Assembly: GCA_947589185.1 (NCBI GenBank)
Contig: CANQCK010000014.1
Coordinates: 1 to 36,610 of the forward strand
Origin: an uncultured Clostridia bacterium
GTDB taxonomy: Bacteria > Bacillota > Clostridia > Oscillospirales > Ruminococcaceae
Direction: 5' to 3'
DNA length: 36,610 nt
Shown: piece after piece, positions 8,699 to 16,368 of the stretch
Layout of the letters: every line of letters starts with the position of its first letter
Numbering within the stretch: the first letter of the stretch is position 1
The notes under the pieces: model-generated
Database searches by the model: none
What the model was told of the DNA's origin: nothing
What the model saw: only the letters and a program-made list of their open reading frames with translations
Made by a program: the position numbers and the translations under genes

Positions 8699-9547
8699 AT
8701 GTATAAAATAATTAAGAAAAAGGAGCTTAATCCGACGGTTACTCTTATGGAAATAGACGCACCTTTAGTTGCAAAAAAGGCTGAACCGGGACAGTTTATC
8801 ATACTTCGTGTTGACGATGAGGGCGAGCGTATTCCGCTTACTGTTGCAGATTTTGACAGGGAAGCAGGTACGGTGACGATTATTTTTCAGATCGTGGGAA
8901 GTACCACAGAAAAGCTTAATCACTTAAACGAAAGCGACGAGATAAAAGATTTTGTAGGTCCGCTGGGAGTTCCTACTCACACAGAGGGATTTAAAAAGGT
9001 AGCTGTTGTAGGAGGAGGAGTAGGCTGTGCGATTGCATACCCTGTTGCAAAGAAGCTGCATAATTCAGGCTGTGAGGTTCACTCGGTAGTGGGCTTTAGG
9101 AATAAAGATTTGTTCATTCTCGAGGACGAGTTTAAGGCTGTCAGCGACAAATATGTTGTGATGACGGACGACGGAAGCAAGGGTGAAAAGGGTCTTGTTA
9201 CAGACGCCTTGAAAAAGCTTATCGAAAGCGGAGAGAAGTATGACGAGGTCATAGCTATAGGACCGCTTGTTATGATGAAGTTTGTTTGCAGACTGACTAA
9301 AGAGTATGACATAAAGACTATGGTTTCTATGAATCCTATTATGATAGACGGCACAGGTATGTGCGGAGGCTGTCGTTTGACTGTCGGCGGCGAGACAAAG
9401 TTCGCCTGCGTTGACGGCCCTGATTTTGACGGCCATCTTGTGGATTTCGACGAGGCAATTGAGCGTTCTAATATGTATAAGGATTTTGAAAGACAAAGAT
9501 ATGATGAAACCTGCAATCTGTTTAAGAATATGGAAAGGAGCGTGTAG
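8699..9547 (+). CDS. nfnA: NfnA-type FAD/NAD-binding subunit of NADH-dependent ferredoxin:NADP+ oxidoreductase
   Basis: This 282-residue flavoprotein is of the PyrK/dihydroorotate dehydrogenase electron-transfer type. An N-terminal FAD domain is followed by an NAD-binding domain with GGGVGCA (about 105-111). A C-terminal iron-sulfur motif has Cys222, Cys225 and Cys237 (MCGGCRLTV, then FACVDG), with no fourth cysteine in that stretch. Paired with the downstream GltD-like protein it forms the NfnAB layout, which couples NADH, NADPH and ferredoxin by flavin-based electron bifurcation in the cytoplasm of anaerobes. I chose ATG 8699 because GGTGA (8686-8690) sits 8 nt upstream. A GTG at 8684 is in frame but lacks a binding site. 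PyrK is less likely because no pyrD lies nearby. Confidence 0.9.
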   Translation: MYKIIKKKELNPTVTLMEIDAPLVAKKAEPGQFIILRVDDEGERIPLTVADFDREAGTVTIIFQIVGSTTEKLNHLNESDEIKDFVGPLGVPTHTEGFKKVAVVGGGVGCAIAYPVAKKLHNSGCEVHSVVGFRNKDLFILEDEFKAVSDKYVVMTDDGSKGEKGLVTDALKKLIESGEKYDEVIAIGPLVMMKFVCRLTKEYDIKTMVSMNPIMIDGTGMCGGCRLTVGGETKFACVDGPDFDGHLVDFDEAIERSNMYKDFERQRYDETCNLFKNMERSV

Positions 9548-9552
9548 TTCGT

Positions 9553-10941
9553 ATGCCTAATATGTCACTTAAAAAGAATGAAATGCCGTCTCAGGCTCCT
9601 GACGTAAGAAATAAAAACTTCAAAGAGGTAACGCTCGGCTACACCAAAGATCAGGCAATAGACGAAGCAAACAGGTGCTTAAACTGTAAGAACAAGCCTT
9701 GTGTAGGCGGATGTCCTGTTGCTATAGATATACCCGAATTTATCGCCAAGATAAGAGAAGAGGACTTCGAGGGAGCATATCAGATAATATCTAAATCGAG
9801 TTCTCTGCCTGCTGTTTGCGGAAGGGTCTGCCCTCAGGAAACACAGTGCGAAAGCAAGTGCGTAAGGGGAATAAAGGGCGAGCCTGTAGCTATCGGAAGA
9901 CTTGAGAGATTTGTTGCCGATTATCATATGAACAACTGCAAGGAAGAACCTAAAAAGCCCGAGCAAAACGGTCACAGGGTCGCTATAATAGGAGCAGGAC
10001 CTTCGGGTCTTACCTGTGCGGGCGACCTGGCAAGACTGGGATATGAAGTCACAGTCTATGAGGCTCTTCACTTGGCAGGAGGGGTTTTGGTTTACGGCAT
10101 ACCTGAGTTCAGACTTCCTAAGGCTATCGTTCAAAAGGAAATTAAAAACCTTGAAGCTATGGGCGTTAAGATAATGACGAATACAGTCGTGGGCAAGACA
10201 ATTTCTGTTGACGAGCTGTTCGGTATGGGTTATGAGGCTGTATTTATCGGCTCGGGAGCAGGACTTCCGAGATTTATGAGAATACCCGGTGAAAACCTTA
10301 AAGGGGTATATTCTGCAAACGAGTATCTGACAAGGGTAAACCTTATGAAGGCTTACAAAAAAGACAGCGATACCCCTATACATAATTCAAAAAGTGTAGC
10401 CGTTGTCGGCGGAGGTAACGTTGCAATGGACGCCGCAAGGAGTGCTAAAAGACTGGGTGCAGAGAATGTGTATATCGTTTACCGACGTTCTATGAACGAG
10501 CTTCCTGCACGAGCAGAAGAGGTTGAGCACGCCGAAGAAGAGGGTATTATTTTCAAAACGCTCAACAACCCTGTTGAAATTCTTGGCGACGAACACAAGT
10601 TTGTAAAGGGTATTAAGTGTATTGAAATGGAGCTCGGCGAGCCTGACGATAGCGGACGCCGCAGACCTATACCGAAAGAGGGCAGCGAGTTTATTCTCGA
10701 TGTTGACTGCGTTGTTATGGCAATAGGAACTTCACCGAACCCTCTTATCAGAAACACGACAGAGGGTCTTGAAACCAACAAACACGGCTGTTTTGTAGTC
10801 GAGGAGGAGACGGGCAAGACATCTCGTGAGGGAATTTACGCCGGCGGAGACGCTGTTACGGGTGCTGCGACTGTTATTCTTGCTATGGGTGCAGGAAAGG
10901 ACGCAGCCAAGTCGATAGACGAGTATATCAAGTCAAAATAG
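9553..10941 (+). CDS. nfnB: NfnB-type subunit (GltD/glutamate synthase small-subunit-like) of NADH-dependent ferredoxin:NADP+ oxidoreductase
   Basis: This 462-residue protein has N-terminal cysteine motifs for two [4Fe-4S] clusters (Cys42, 45, 50, 54 and Cys89, 93, 99, 103). An FAD-binding GAGPSG (147-152) and a second dinucleotide-binding GGGNVAMD follow. C-terminal GTSPNPL and GGDAVTGAATVILAMGAGKD complete the GltD-like fold. Length and the tight link to nfnA (5-bp gap, AAGGAG upstream) fit NfnB, the subunit that bifurcates electrons between NAD(H)-linked NfnA and ferredoxin. A stand-alone glutamate synthase small subunit is the alternative, but no gltB-like large subunit is present. A hairpin terminator follows at once. 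Confidence 0.9.
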   Translation: MPNMSLKKNEMPSQAPDVRNKNFKEVTLGYTKDQAIDEANRCLNCKNKPCVGGCPVAIDIPEFIAKIREEDFEGAYQIISKSSSLPAVCGRVCPQETQCESKCVRGIKGEPVAIGRLERFVADYHMNNCKEEPKKPEQNGHRVAIIGAGPSGLTCAGDLARLGYEVTVYEALHLAGGVLVYGIPEFRLPKAIVQKEIKNLEAMGVKIMTNTVVGKTISVDELFGMGYEAVFIGSGAGLPRFMRIPGENLKGVYSANEYLTRVNLMKAYKKDSDTPIHNSKSVAVVGGGNVAMDAARSAKRLGAENVYIVYRRSMNELPARAEEVEHAEEEGIIFKTLNNPVEILGDEHKFVKGIKCIEMELGEPDDSGRRRPIPKEGSEFILDVDCVVMAIGTSPNPLIRNTTEGLETNKHGCFVVEEETGKTSREGIYAGGDAVTGAATVILAMGAGKDAAKSIDEYIKSK

Positions 10942-10958
10942 ATAGTGATAAAATAAGA

Positions 10959-10990
10959 GCCGAACGGGGTTTCCGTTCGGCTTAGTTTGA
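10959..10990 (+). terminator. Terminator of nfnAB
   Basis: A perfect 9-bp stem GCCGAACGG-GGTTT-CCGTTCGGC is followed by TTAGTTTG. The -35 box of the toxin promoter of locus 2 begins six bases after the stem, at 10987, overlapping the weak T-rich tail. Confidence 0.75.
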
Positions 10991-11015
10991 CAAAGTATTC
11001 ATTTTAAATTATAAT
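10987..11015 (+). promoter_or_regulatory. Promoter of toxin mRNA, locus 2
   Basis: TTGACA (10987-10992) and TATAAT (11010-11015) are perfect with a 17-bp spacer, the same geometry as at loci 1 and 3. Confidence 0.8.
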
Positions 11016-11053
11016 AAATACGAGAGTACTGTGCATAAAAAGGCAAGCGGTTT

Positions 11054-11070
11054 CTCCCATTAGATGGGAG
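11054..11070 (+). promoter_or_regulatory. Hairpin over the toxin ribosome binding site, locus 2
   Basis: CTCCCAT-TAG-ATGGGAG is a perfect 7-bp stem that buries most of the Shine-Dalgarno GGGAGG (11066-11071). At locus 3 the same position holds CCCC-GAAA-GGGG, a different sequence with the same structure. This argues that the structure is selected. Confidence 0.7.
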
Positions 11071-11079
11071 GTGATGACC

Positions 11080-11169
11080 ATGATAAGTTATTCCGAATTA
11101 TTTTTATTTGCGAATTTCGTTATTGGTGTTGTCACACTTTGTTTCTACATTTTTAATCAAAAAAAGTAA
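11080..11169 (+). CDS. Small hydrophobic type I toxin-like peptide, locus 2
   Basis: This 29-residue peptide begins MISYSELFLFANF and ends IFNQKK, with one membrane-spanning helix. It is identical to the locus 1 peptide except Gln27 for His27. GGAGG (11067-11071) lies 8 nt upstream of the chosen ATG, and an upstream in-frame ATG at 11074 is too close to it. The gene has its own consensus promoter. It is opposed by a convergent RNA that ends just past its stop codon, and it lies in a repeat island between nfnB and the antiporter gene. Toxicity is inferred from architecture, not shown. Confidence 0.74.
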   Translation: MISYSELFLFANFVIGVVTLCFYIFNQKK

Positions 11170-11184
11170 AAAACTTTTTTACTT

Positions 11185-11295
11185 AAAAACAAGAAACACC
11201 GCCTACTCTCTCAAAGTAACGGTGTTTCTTAAATACCTAAACTGGGAGAGACCGCCTAGGCATTAATTTGCCGTGTGCAGTACTCTCTTTTTACA
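11185..11295 (-). ncRNA. Putative antitoxin antisense RNA, locus 2
   Basis: It is predicted from the minus-strand promoter at 11328-11301 to hairpin AAGAAACACCG/CGGTGTTTCTT (11191-11230) and the following GTTTTTAAG in that direction. The 3' end lies about 15 bp beyond the toxin stop codon. The 5' end has GAGAGTACTG, hairpin GGCA-AATTAA-TGCC and GGCGGTCTCTCCC. The last five bases, CTCCC, can pair with the toxin GGGAG. Confidence 0.68.
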
Positions 11296-11300
11296 TCTAT

Positions 11301-11328
11301 ATTATAACATATTATTTTCATTTGTCAA
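11301..11328 (-). promoter_or_regulatory. Promoter of antisense RNA, locus 2
   Basis: On the minus strand TTGACA (11328-11323) and TATAAT (11306-11301) are perfect, with 16-bp spacing. Two bases upstream of the -35 box begins repeat hairpin CCGGCG-TGA-CGCCGG. Confidence 0.8.
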
Positions 11329-11330
11329 GA

Positions 11331-11797
11331 CCGGCGTGACGCCGGATGCTCCGCTGCCTATTAAAAGTTTAATTTAATGTTTGACGTTTCAAAACGGCAG
11401 ACTTATACTTTGTAAAATAGATAGAATCTTGCTTCTTGCCTCTAAATTTCTAGCATCTAAAAGCTGAGGCAAGAGGCAAGACCAGCGAACCGCTGGGGGC
11501 TCTTGTGCCTCCGTTTTTTAAGCAAAAAAGATTAAATAGTCTGTCGGCACGCTAGTTAGCAATATAAAATTAAACTTGCCTACCGTTTAAACAAAGTACT
11601 AGCCTGCCGTTATGCAAAGAAAACACATTATGCTAACTTTCCAAAGGCAGAATGGATGCAACGGCACCGATTAGAAGCTAGAAACTAGAGGCAAGAGGCT
11701 AGAACTTACCTTTTCTGCAGAGTACAGCCTGCCGTTGTACAAAGTAAACACATTATGCTAACTTTTCAAAGGCAGAGAGCCCCCGCCGGCTCGGCGG
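11331..11797. repeat. Intergenic repeat island 4 (four modules, three hairpins)
   Basis: Hairpin CCGGCG-TGA-CGCCGG (11331-11345), type A module (11354-11400), hairpin CCAGCG-AAC-CGCTGG (11482-11496), reversed type D module (11505-11550), and two reversed type C modules (11604-11650 and 11729-11775, core AAACACATTATGCTAACTTT) fill the stretch. The last module and hairpin CCGCCG-GCT-CGGCGG (11783-11797) lie inside the 3' end of the antiporter coding region and encode its last residues. Confidence 0.85.
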
Positions 11798-12975
11798 TCT
11801 TTGAAGACTATTTTTAAAAGCACAGGGGTGATAATAGTCGTGACAATGACCATAAGAACTACAGGACCGAAATACTGAGGCGGCATAAGTCCCATTTTTT
11901 CGCCCTTGCTTGCGACGATAAGTGCGACCTCGCCTCTTGAGATCATACCTATACCGATTTGTAAGCTTTCTTTTGTTGAAAACCTGAACAGCTTTGCTCC
12001 AAGACCGCAGCCGAGAATTTTAGTTATGATTGCAACCAGCGTCAGAACGATTGCAAATATCCAGATGGTCGAGGTCATACCCGAGAAGTTGACCTTTAAG
12101 CCTATGCTTGCAAAGAAAATTGGCGATAAAAGAAGATATGAAAGTGTGTCGAATTTTTTGATAACATATTCGGTTTTCGGTGTCTTTGCAATTGCAAGAC
12201 CTGCAATGTACGCACCTGTAATGTCTGCAACGCCGAAGAAAAATTCCGCACAGAAAGATAAAAGCAAACAAAATGCAAATGCCGTTATTGAATATCTTCG
12301 CAGATCCTTTTCAGTTCTTGAAGTCCATTTTGAGTATAGCTTGCGGAACAGATAACACGCAATTACAGCAAATACAAAGAAAGCAATTATTTTCAAAAGC
12401 ACTATCAGTATGCTTACAGACGAGTCTGCCAAGCTCATAACAATAGTCAAGCCGATAATTCCCAGAACATCATCTATAATTGCCGCTCCTAGAATAGCAT
12501 TTCCTGCATGAGAGCTTAGCTTACCAAGCTCTTTTAAAGTCTCGACGGTAATGCTTACAGAGGTCGCCGTTAAGATAATGCCTATAAATACGTCGTGAAG
12601 TATTAAATCAGGATCGCTGTTTGCAAAGTACGCAACCCCGAAGCCACCTGCTAACGGCAGTAAAACTCCGATAAGTGCTATCACAAACGATGCGGCACCC
12701 GTCTTTTTCATCTCGTTTAAGTCTGTTTCGAGTCCTGCACAGAACATCAAAACTATAACTCCTATCTCCGCAAGAGATGATATTAGATCAGTGTCTCTGA
12801 CTAAATTCAAAACCGCAGGACCAAGTATGAAACCAGCAATTAAAGCTCCTACTACCTGAGGCATACGGAACTTCATTGTGACAAGCCCTAAAAATTTTGT
12901 AGACAGTAAAATTATTGCAATAAACAGCAGATAACTGAAATCAGAGTTTATAAGACTGTTTATAAAAGAGTGCAT
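11758..12975 (-). CDS. Cation/proton antiporter, CPA2 family (KefB/NapA-like)
   Basis: This 405-residue protein has about 12-13 membrane segments. It carries the CPA2 ion-binding pair Asp168-Asp169 (AAIIDDVLGI), the unwound-helix region ILTATSVS, and the late motifs FASIGLKV and ISRGEVALI. It should exchange Na+ or K+ for protons across the cell membrane. No TrkA-N regulatory domain is attached, unlike many Kef proteins. The ATG is preceded by AGGAAAGGAAG. The last 11-12 residues (RRAGGGSLPLKS) are encoded by a dispersed repeat hairpin and module, and the TAG stop is inside the repeat, so the native C-terminus was probably replaced by repeat insertion. The substrate is not certain. Confidence 0.92.
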   Translation of the reverse strand: MHSFINSLINSDFSYLLFIAIILLSTKFLGLVTMKFRMPQVVGALIAGFILGPAVLNLVRDTDLISSLAEIGVIVLMFCAGLETDLNEMKKTGAASFVIALIGVLLPLAGGFGVAYFANSDPDLILHDVFIGIILTATSVSITVETLKELGKLSSHAGNAILGAAIIDDVLGIIGLTIVMSLADSSVSILIVLLKIIAFFVFAVIACYLFRKLYSKWTSRTEKDLRRYSITAFAFCLLLSFCAEFFFGVADITGAYIAGLAIAKTPKTEYVIKKFDTLSYLLLSPIFFASIGLKVNFSGMTSTIWIFAIVLTLVAIITKILGCGLGAKLFRFSTKESLQIGIGMISRGEVALIVASKGEKMGLMPPQYFGPVVLMVIVTTIITPVLLKIVFKDRRAGGGSLPLKS

Positions 12976-13012
12976 ATAACTACTTCCTTTCCTAGAAAAT
13001 CAAACTTTATAC

Positions 13013-13041
13013 ATTATATATCCTAAAATATATAAATTCAA
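13013..13041 (-). promoter_or_regulatory. Promoter of the antiporter gene
   Basis: Minus-strand TTGAAT (13041-13036) and TATAAT (13018-13013) are spaced by 17 bp. They lie 38 bp upstream of the start codon in AT-rich sequence. Confidence 0.6.
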
Positions 13042-13146
13042 GAACATCATATAATTTTTAATTTTATAAGTAATAAATTTTAATATTATTTTTTTGCTGT
13101 ATATGTTACTATAATATATAGTACATTTCACAAAACGGTGATTTTT

Positions 13147-15000
13147 ATGAAAGTAACTGAAAATGAAAATAAAAGATTACCCTTTTTAAGAGAAAAAACA
13201 TCAAAGCTGACTCTTTCGCCCGGCTGTTACCTGATGAAAAATGAAAAAGGGAAAATTATTTATATCGGCAAGGCTAAGTCTCTGAGAAAGCGTGTTACCA
13301 GCTATTTTAGAGCGTCGGCAGACCATCTGCCCAAGGTCGCAAAAATGGTGGCTCAGGTTTATGACTACGACTTTATCGTCACAGACAGCGAGTTTGAAGC
13401 GTTAGTGCTCGAGTGTTCGCTTATTAAACAGAATATGCCGAGATATAATATTTTGTTAAAGGACGATAAAGGCTACAGCTATATTAAAGTCACAAACGAA
13501 GATTATCCGAGAATTTCAGCGGCTTTACAAAAGGACAGCGACAACGCATTCTATATAGGACCTTATACCAGCAGTTATGCCGTTAAACAGGCTGTTGAGG
13601 AGGCAAACAGAGTCTTTAAGCTTCCCACCTGCCATAAGGTTTTCCCGAGGGATTTCAAAAAGGGCAGACCTTGTCTTAATCATCATATAAATAAGTGTAT
13701 GGGTCTTTGCAGAGGAAGAATTTCCAAAGAGGATTACAGAGAAATTATCAGTCAGGCTGTGGATTATATGAAAAACGGCTCTGATAAGTCGGTTGAGAGG
13801 CTGACTTCGCTTATGGAAAAAGCGGCTGAGGAACTGGATTTCGAGCAGGCGGCAAGCTTAAGAGACAGAATTCGTGCGATTGAGAAAATATCGGATAACC
13901 AAAAGATAATCGACGAGAATATGCAAAACGCCGATATAATTGCACTTGCAGAGAATGTGGAAATCGCCTGTGCAAGCGTTCTGATGTATCGCGGCGGACG
14001 TCTGTTTGATAAGGTCAGCTTTATGCTCGGCGAGATAGAGGATACTAAAAAAATGCGTGGGGATTTCCTGTATCAGTTCTATTCAGATAAGGCAGATATA
14101 CCTAAAAACATATTCTTAGACGGCGAGATTGAGGACATAGAGCTTGCTGAGAAGTTTCTTCGGGAGAAGTCGGGCAGAGCGGTTCATATAAAAATTCCTC
14201 AGAGAGGAGATATGCTGAGACTTGTCGAAATGGCTCGTGCCAATGCAGGAGAGCAGATCTCAATAAAGGTCGGCAGAACAGGTAAAGAAATTATTGCCTT
14301 AGATGAACTTTCAAAGCTTTTAGGTCTGCCTAACCCGCCTAAGTATATCGAATGCTACGACATTTCAAACCTTGCGTCCGCCAATATGGTAGCAGGAATG
14401 GTAGTTTTTAAAAACGCAAGACCTTTTAAGAAAAACTATAAGAAATTCACCATAAAAACCGTTTTCGAGCAGAACGACTACGCCTGTATGCAGGAGGTCA
14501 TCGAGCGCCGTATAAAGCGTTACCTCGACAATGATGAAACAGACGAGGGCTTTAAAACGCTCCCCGACCTTATTTTCCTGGACGGCGGAAAGGGTCACGT
14601 TAACGCTGTAAGTGCCGTTTTGGAAAAATATCATCTGGACATTCCCCTGTACGGCTTGGTAAAGGATTCAAGGCACCGAACACGGGCGATCGCCACCGGC
14701 GGAGGAGAAATAAGCGTTTCTAAGATGAAGTCGGCATTTAACCTTATTACCCGTATTCAGGATGAAGTCCACCGCTATGCGGTAACATTTCAGACTGCCA
14801 AGCACAAAAAGAACACTTATCAGCTTGAGCTTACCAAAGTCAGGGGAATAGGCGACGCAAAGGCAAAAAAGCTGATTATGCACTTTAAAACCAAAGAAGC
14901 GTTGAAGTCGGCAACGACAGACGAACTAAGATCGGTTATAGGCGGCAGCGACGAAATGCTTTCAGAACTTAAAAAGATAATCGACAATATGAATACCTGA
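13147..15000 (+). CDS. uvrC: UvrABC excinuclease subunit C
   Basis: This 617-residue protein is the full length of UvrC, which cuts damaged DNA on both sides of the lesion in nucleotide excision repair. The GIY-YIG nuclease domain is N-terminal (GCYLMKNEKGKIIYIGKAKS). The UVR motif (SLMEKAAEELDFEQAASLRD) binds UvrB, the central RNase H-like domain includes CYDISNL and FLDGGKGHV, and C-terminal helix-hairpin-helix motifs end the protein (LTKVRGIGDAKAKKLI). ATG 13147 has GGTGA six bases upstream. An in-frame GTG at 13138 overlaps that site and is less likely. A good -10 box (TATAAT, 13110-13115) lies upstream, but no clear -35 was seen. The gene stands alone, since the antiporter gene is divergent and a terminator follows. 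Confidence 0.97.
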   Translation: MKVTENENKRLPFLREKTSKLTLSPGCYLMKNEKGKIIYIGKAKSLRKRVTSYFRASADHLPKVAKMVAQVYDYDFIVTDSEFEALVLECSLIKQNMPRYNILLKDDKGYSYIKVTNEDYPRISAALQKDSDNAFYIGPYTSSYAVKQAVEEANRVFKLPTCHKVFPRDFKKGRPCLNHHINKCMGLCRGRISKEDYREIISQAVDYMKNGSDKSVERLTSLMEKAAEELDFEQAASLRDRIRAIEKISDNQKIIDENMQNADIIALAENVEIACASVLMYRGGRLFDKVSFMLGEIEDTKKMRGDFLYQFYSDKADIPKNIFLDGEIEDIELAEKFLREKSGRAVHIKIPQRGDMLRLVEMARANAGEQISIKVGRTGKEIIALDELSKLLGLPNPPKYIECYDISNLASANMVAGMVVFKNARPFKKNYKKFTIKTVFEQNDYACMQEVIERRIKRYLDNDETDEGFKTLPDLIFLDGGKGHVNAVSAVLEKYHLDIPLYGLVKDSRHRTRAIATGGGEISVSKMKSAFNLITRIQDEVHRYAVTFQTAKHKKNTYQLELTKVRGIGDAKAKKLIMHFKTKEALKSATTDELRSVIGGSDEMLSELKKIIDNMNT

Positions 15001-15010
15001 TAAAAATAAA

Positions 15011-15060
15011 AACCGATGGATTGTCTCAAACGAAGTTTAAACGCCATCGGTTATTTTTAT
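15011..15060. terminator. Bidirectional terminator between uvrC and the acidic protein gene
   Basis: AACCGATGG (15011-15019) pairs with CCATCGGTT (15044-15052). The hairpin is flanked by an A-rich stretch and by ATTTTTATTG, so it can stop transcripts from both sides. It sits between convergent genes. Confidence 0.8.
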
Positions 15061-15076
15061 TGAATTTTTGTATATT

Positions 15077-15370
15077 CTATTCCTCTGCCTGATCTGCTTC
15101 AGCCTCTGGAGCAACGCTTTCAGCTATTTCTTCGGGAGCCTCTTCAGATAAATCCTCAGCTTCATCAGATTCTGCGGAATTTTCAGCCGCTTCGTCTATA
15201 GCCTTTTCTGCCGATTCTTCATCAGGGTAGCAACAATCGTCGCAGAAGCACTCATCAAAGTCCTCTTCGTAATCATACTCTTCCATTTCTTTTTTCTTCT
15301 TATAGGCAAACAATGCTCCAATTGCACCTGCAATTGCTGAAATGCCAAGAATAGCTTTTAATTTACTCAT
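15077..15370 (-). CDS. Small acidic membrane-anchored protein with a cysteine cluster, unknown function
   Basis: I do not recognise this 97-residue protein. It has a short hydrophobic segment (about residues 5-22, ILGISAIAGAIGALFAY), a basic stop-transfer KKKK, and then a very acidic tail rich in Glu, Asp and Ala. Near residues 39-47 lies a cysteine cluster (ECFCDDCCYPDEE) that could bind a metal ion; that is a guess. GGTGATAAT directly precedes the ATG. The gene has its own promoter at 15486-15458 and a leader of about 80 nt with a perfect hairpin. Confidence 0.75.
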   Translation of the reverse strand: MSKLKAILGISAIAGAIGALFAYKKKKEMEEYDYEEDFDECFCDDCCYPDEESAEKAIDEAAENSAESDEAEDLSEEAPEEIAESVAPEAEADQAEE

Positions 15371-15409
15371 ATTATCACCATACCTCTGCTTTGCAAAGGC
15401 TTCCTTTCC

Positions 15410-15428
15410 AGCGTGAATGTTTCACGCT
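15410..15428 (-). promoter_or_regulatory. Leader hairpin of the acidic protein gene
   Basis: A perfect 8-bp stem, AGCGTGAA and TTCACGCT with a 3-nt loop, lies in the 5' untranslated region 40 bp before the start codon. No U-run follows in the transcript direction, so it is not a terminator. It may stabilise the mRNA or bind a regulator. Confidence 0.4.
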
Positions 15429-15457
15429 AATTTCTGTTGACTGATAATTACAACAAG

Positions 15458-15486
15458 ATTATAACACTTTATTCTTTCATTTTCAA
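15458..15486 (-). promoter_or_regulatory. Promoter of the acidic protein gene
   Basis: Minus-strand TTGAAA (15486-15481) and TATAAT (15463-15458) with a 17-bp spacer lie between rsmE and this gene. Confidence 0.7.
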
Positions 15487-15567
15487 GACCTTTTTTTATT
15501 CCTGTAATAAATTTATTGCCGTTTCGGCGTTTTTATACAATAACTTATTTGTGTTAGCTAAAAGAAT

Positions 15568-16302
15568 TTACATATTTCCGCTGAGAGCCATTATTATGCT
15601 TACAGCACTTATCGGGGCGGTTTCGCACCTTAATATGCGTTTTCCCATACTGATAGTTTTTATACCCGCTTTTTCGCAGACCTCTATTTCGCTTTCTTCA
15701 AAGCCTCCCTCGCTGCCTATTAAAAGACCGACGCTTTTATCCTTGAATTCTGACGGAGCTACAACGCTTGAAAATGGAACTCCGCCCTTTTCATAGCAGA
15801 CAAATGAGAAATCCTGTTCTGAAAGCTGAGAAACTGCGGTTTTAAAGTCTATTATATCCGAAATCTCAGGAATTATTCCTCTGCCGGATTGTTTAGCCGC
15901 TTCAAGCGAAATTTTATTAAGACGCTCTTTTTTCTTTACAAAGCTCTTTTTATCAGGTCGGGAAATACAGCGTGAGGTTATAACAGGTACTATTTTTGCA
16001 GCTCCCAGCTCGACTGATTTTTGTATAATAAGTTCCAGCTTATCGCCTTTCGGCATTGCCTGATATAATGTGAGATCTATATTGGATTCTGAACATATTT
16101 CAGACTGCGTAAGAATTTCACAAAGCACGCTGCTGTCGCTTATGCTGAGGATTTTTGTCTTATAATCTATTCTGTCGCAGCAGAGAATTAGTTCGTCGCC
16201 TATTTTCATTCTCAGCGACCGTCCTATATGTAAAGCGTCGCTGCCGTCTATTCGTATGTGATTTCCTTCTATGCTGTTTCTTTGAACAAAAAATCTGGGC
16301 AT
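15568..16302 (-). CDS. rsmE: 16S rRNA (uracil1498-N3)-methyltransferase RsmE
   Basis: This 244-residue protein is the family length. The N-terminal PUA-like RNA-binding part begins MPRFFVQ and includes HIGRSLRMKIGDEL. The C-terminal SPOUT methyltransferase knot is shown by LLIGSEGGFEESEIE and GKRILRCETAPI, where SAM binds. It methylates U1498 of 16S rRNA. Most relatives have GPEGG where this one has GSEGG, a mild change. AAAGGAAA precedes the ATG by seven bases. It is often found next to prmA, but that gene is not here. It is transcribed from a promoter that appears to share its -35 box with fhs. Confidence 0.95.
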   Translation of the reverse strand: MPRFFVQRNSIEGNHIRIDGSDALHIGRSLRMKIGDELILCCDRIDYKTKILSISDSSVLCEILTQSEICSESNIDLTLYQAMPKGDKLELIIQKSVELGAAKIVPVITSRCISRPDKKSFVKKKERLNKISLEAAKQSGRGIIPEISDIIDFKTAVSQLSEQDFSFVCYEKGGVPFSSVVAPSEFKDKSVGLLIGSEGGFEESEIEVCEKAGIKTISMGKRILRCETAPISAVSIIMALSGNM

Positions 16303-16339
16303 ATTGATTTCCTTTCAATAATTTTTGTTACTTTCTTAA

Positions 16340-16368
16340 ATTATATCATATACAAAAAATTTTTGCAA
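16340..16368 (-). promoter_or_regulatory. Promoter of rsmE (shares its -35 box with fhs)
   Basis: On the minus strand TTGCAA (16368-16363) and TATAAT (16345-16340) are separated by 17 bp, with a predicted start near 16333. TTGCAA is its own reverse complement, so the same six bases also serve the opposite promoter. Confidence 0.65.

Noticed and set aside
9065-9516. Minus-strand open frames opposite nfnA
   Set aside because: Two long frames lie antisense to a clear NfnA gene, have no ribosome binding site and resemble no family. They reflect the codon use of the plus-strand gene.
8699-9547. Calling this gene pyrK
   Set aside because: PyrK is similar, but no pyrD or other pyrimidine gene is adjacent, whereas an NfnB-like partner follows five bases later.
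9679-10383. 234-codon minus-strand frame opposite nfnB
   Set aside because: It is antisense to conserved NfnB motifs, with no promoter or ribosome site and no recognisable domain.
15500-15545. Short hairpin GCCG-TTT-CGGC with GTTTTT between rsmE and the acidic gene
   Set aside because: The T-run lies on the plus-strand side, where no gene needs it. In the rsmE direction there is no U-run, so I did not list it as the rsmE terminator.
15437-15796. Plus-strand frame overlapping rsmE
   Set aside because: It overlaps the conserved C-terminal knot of RsmE and the promoter of the acidic protein gene, and has no ribosome binding site.
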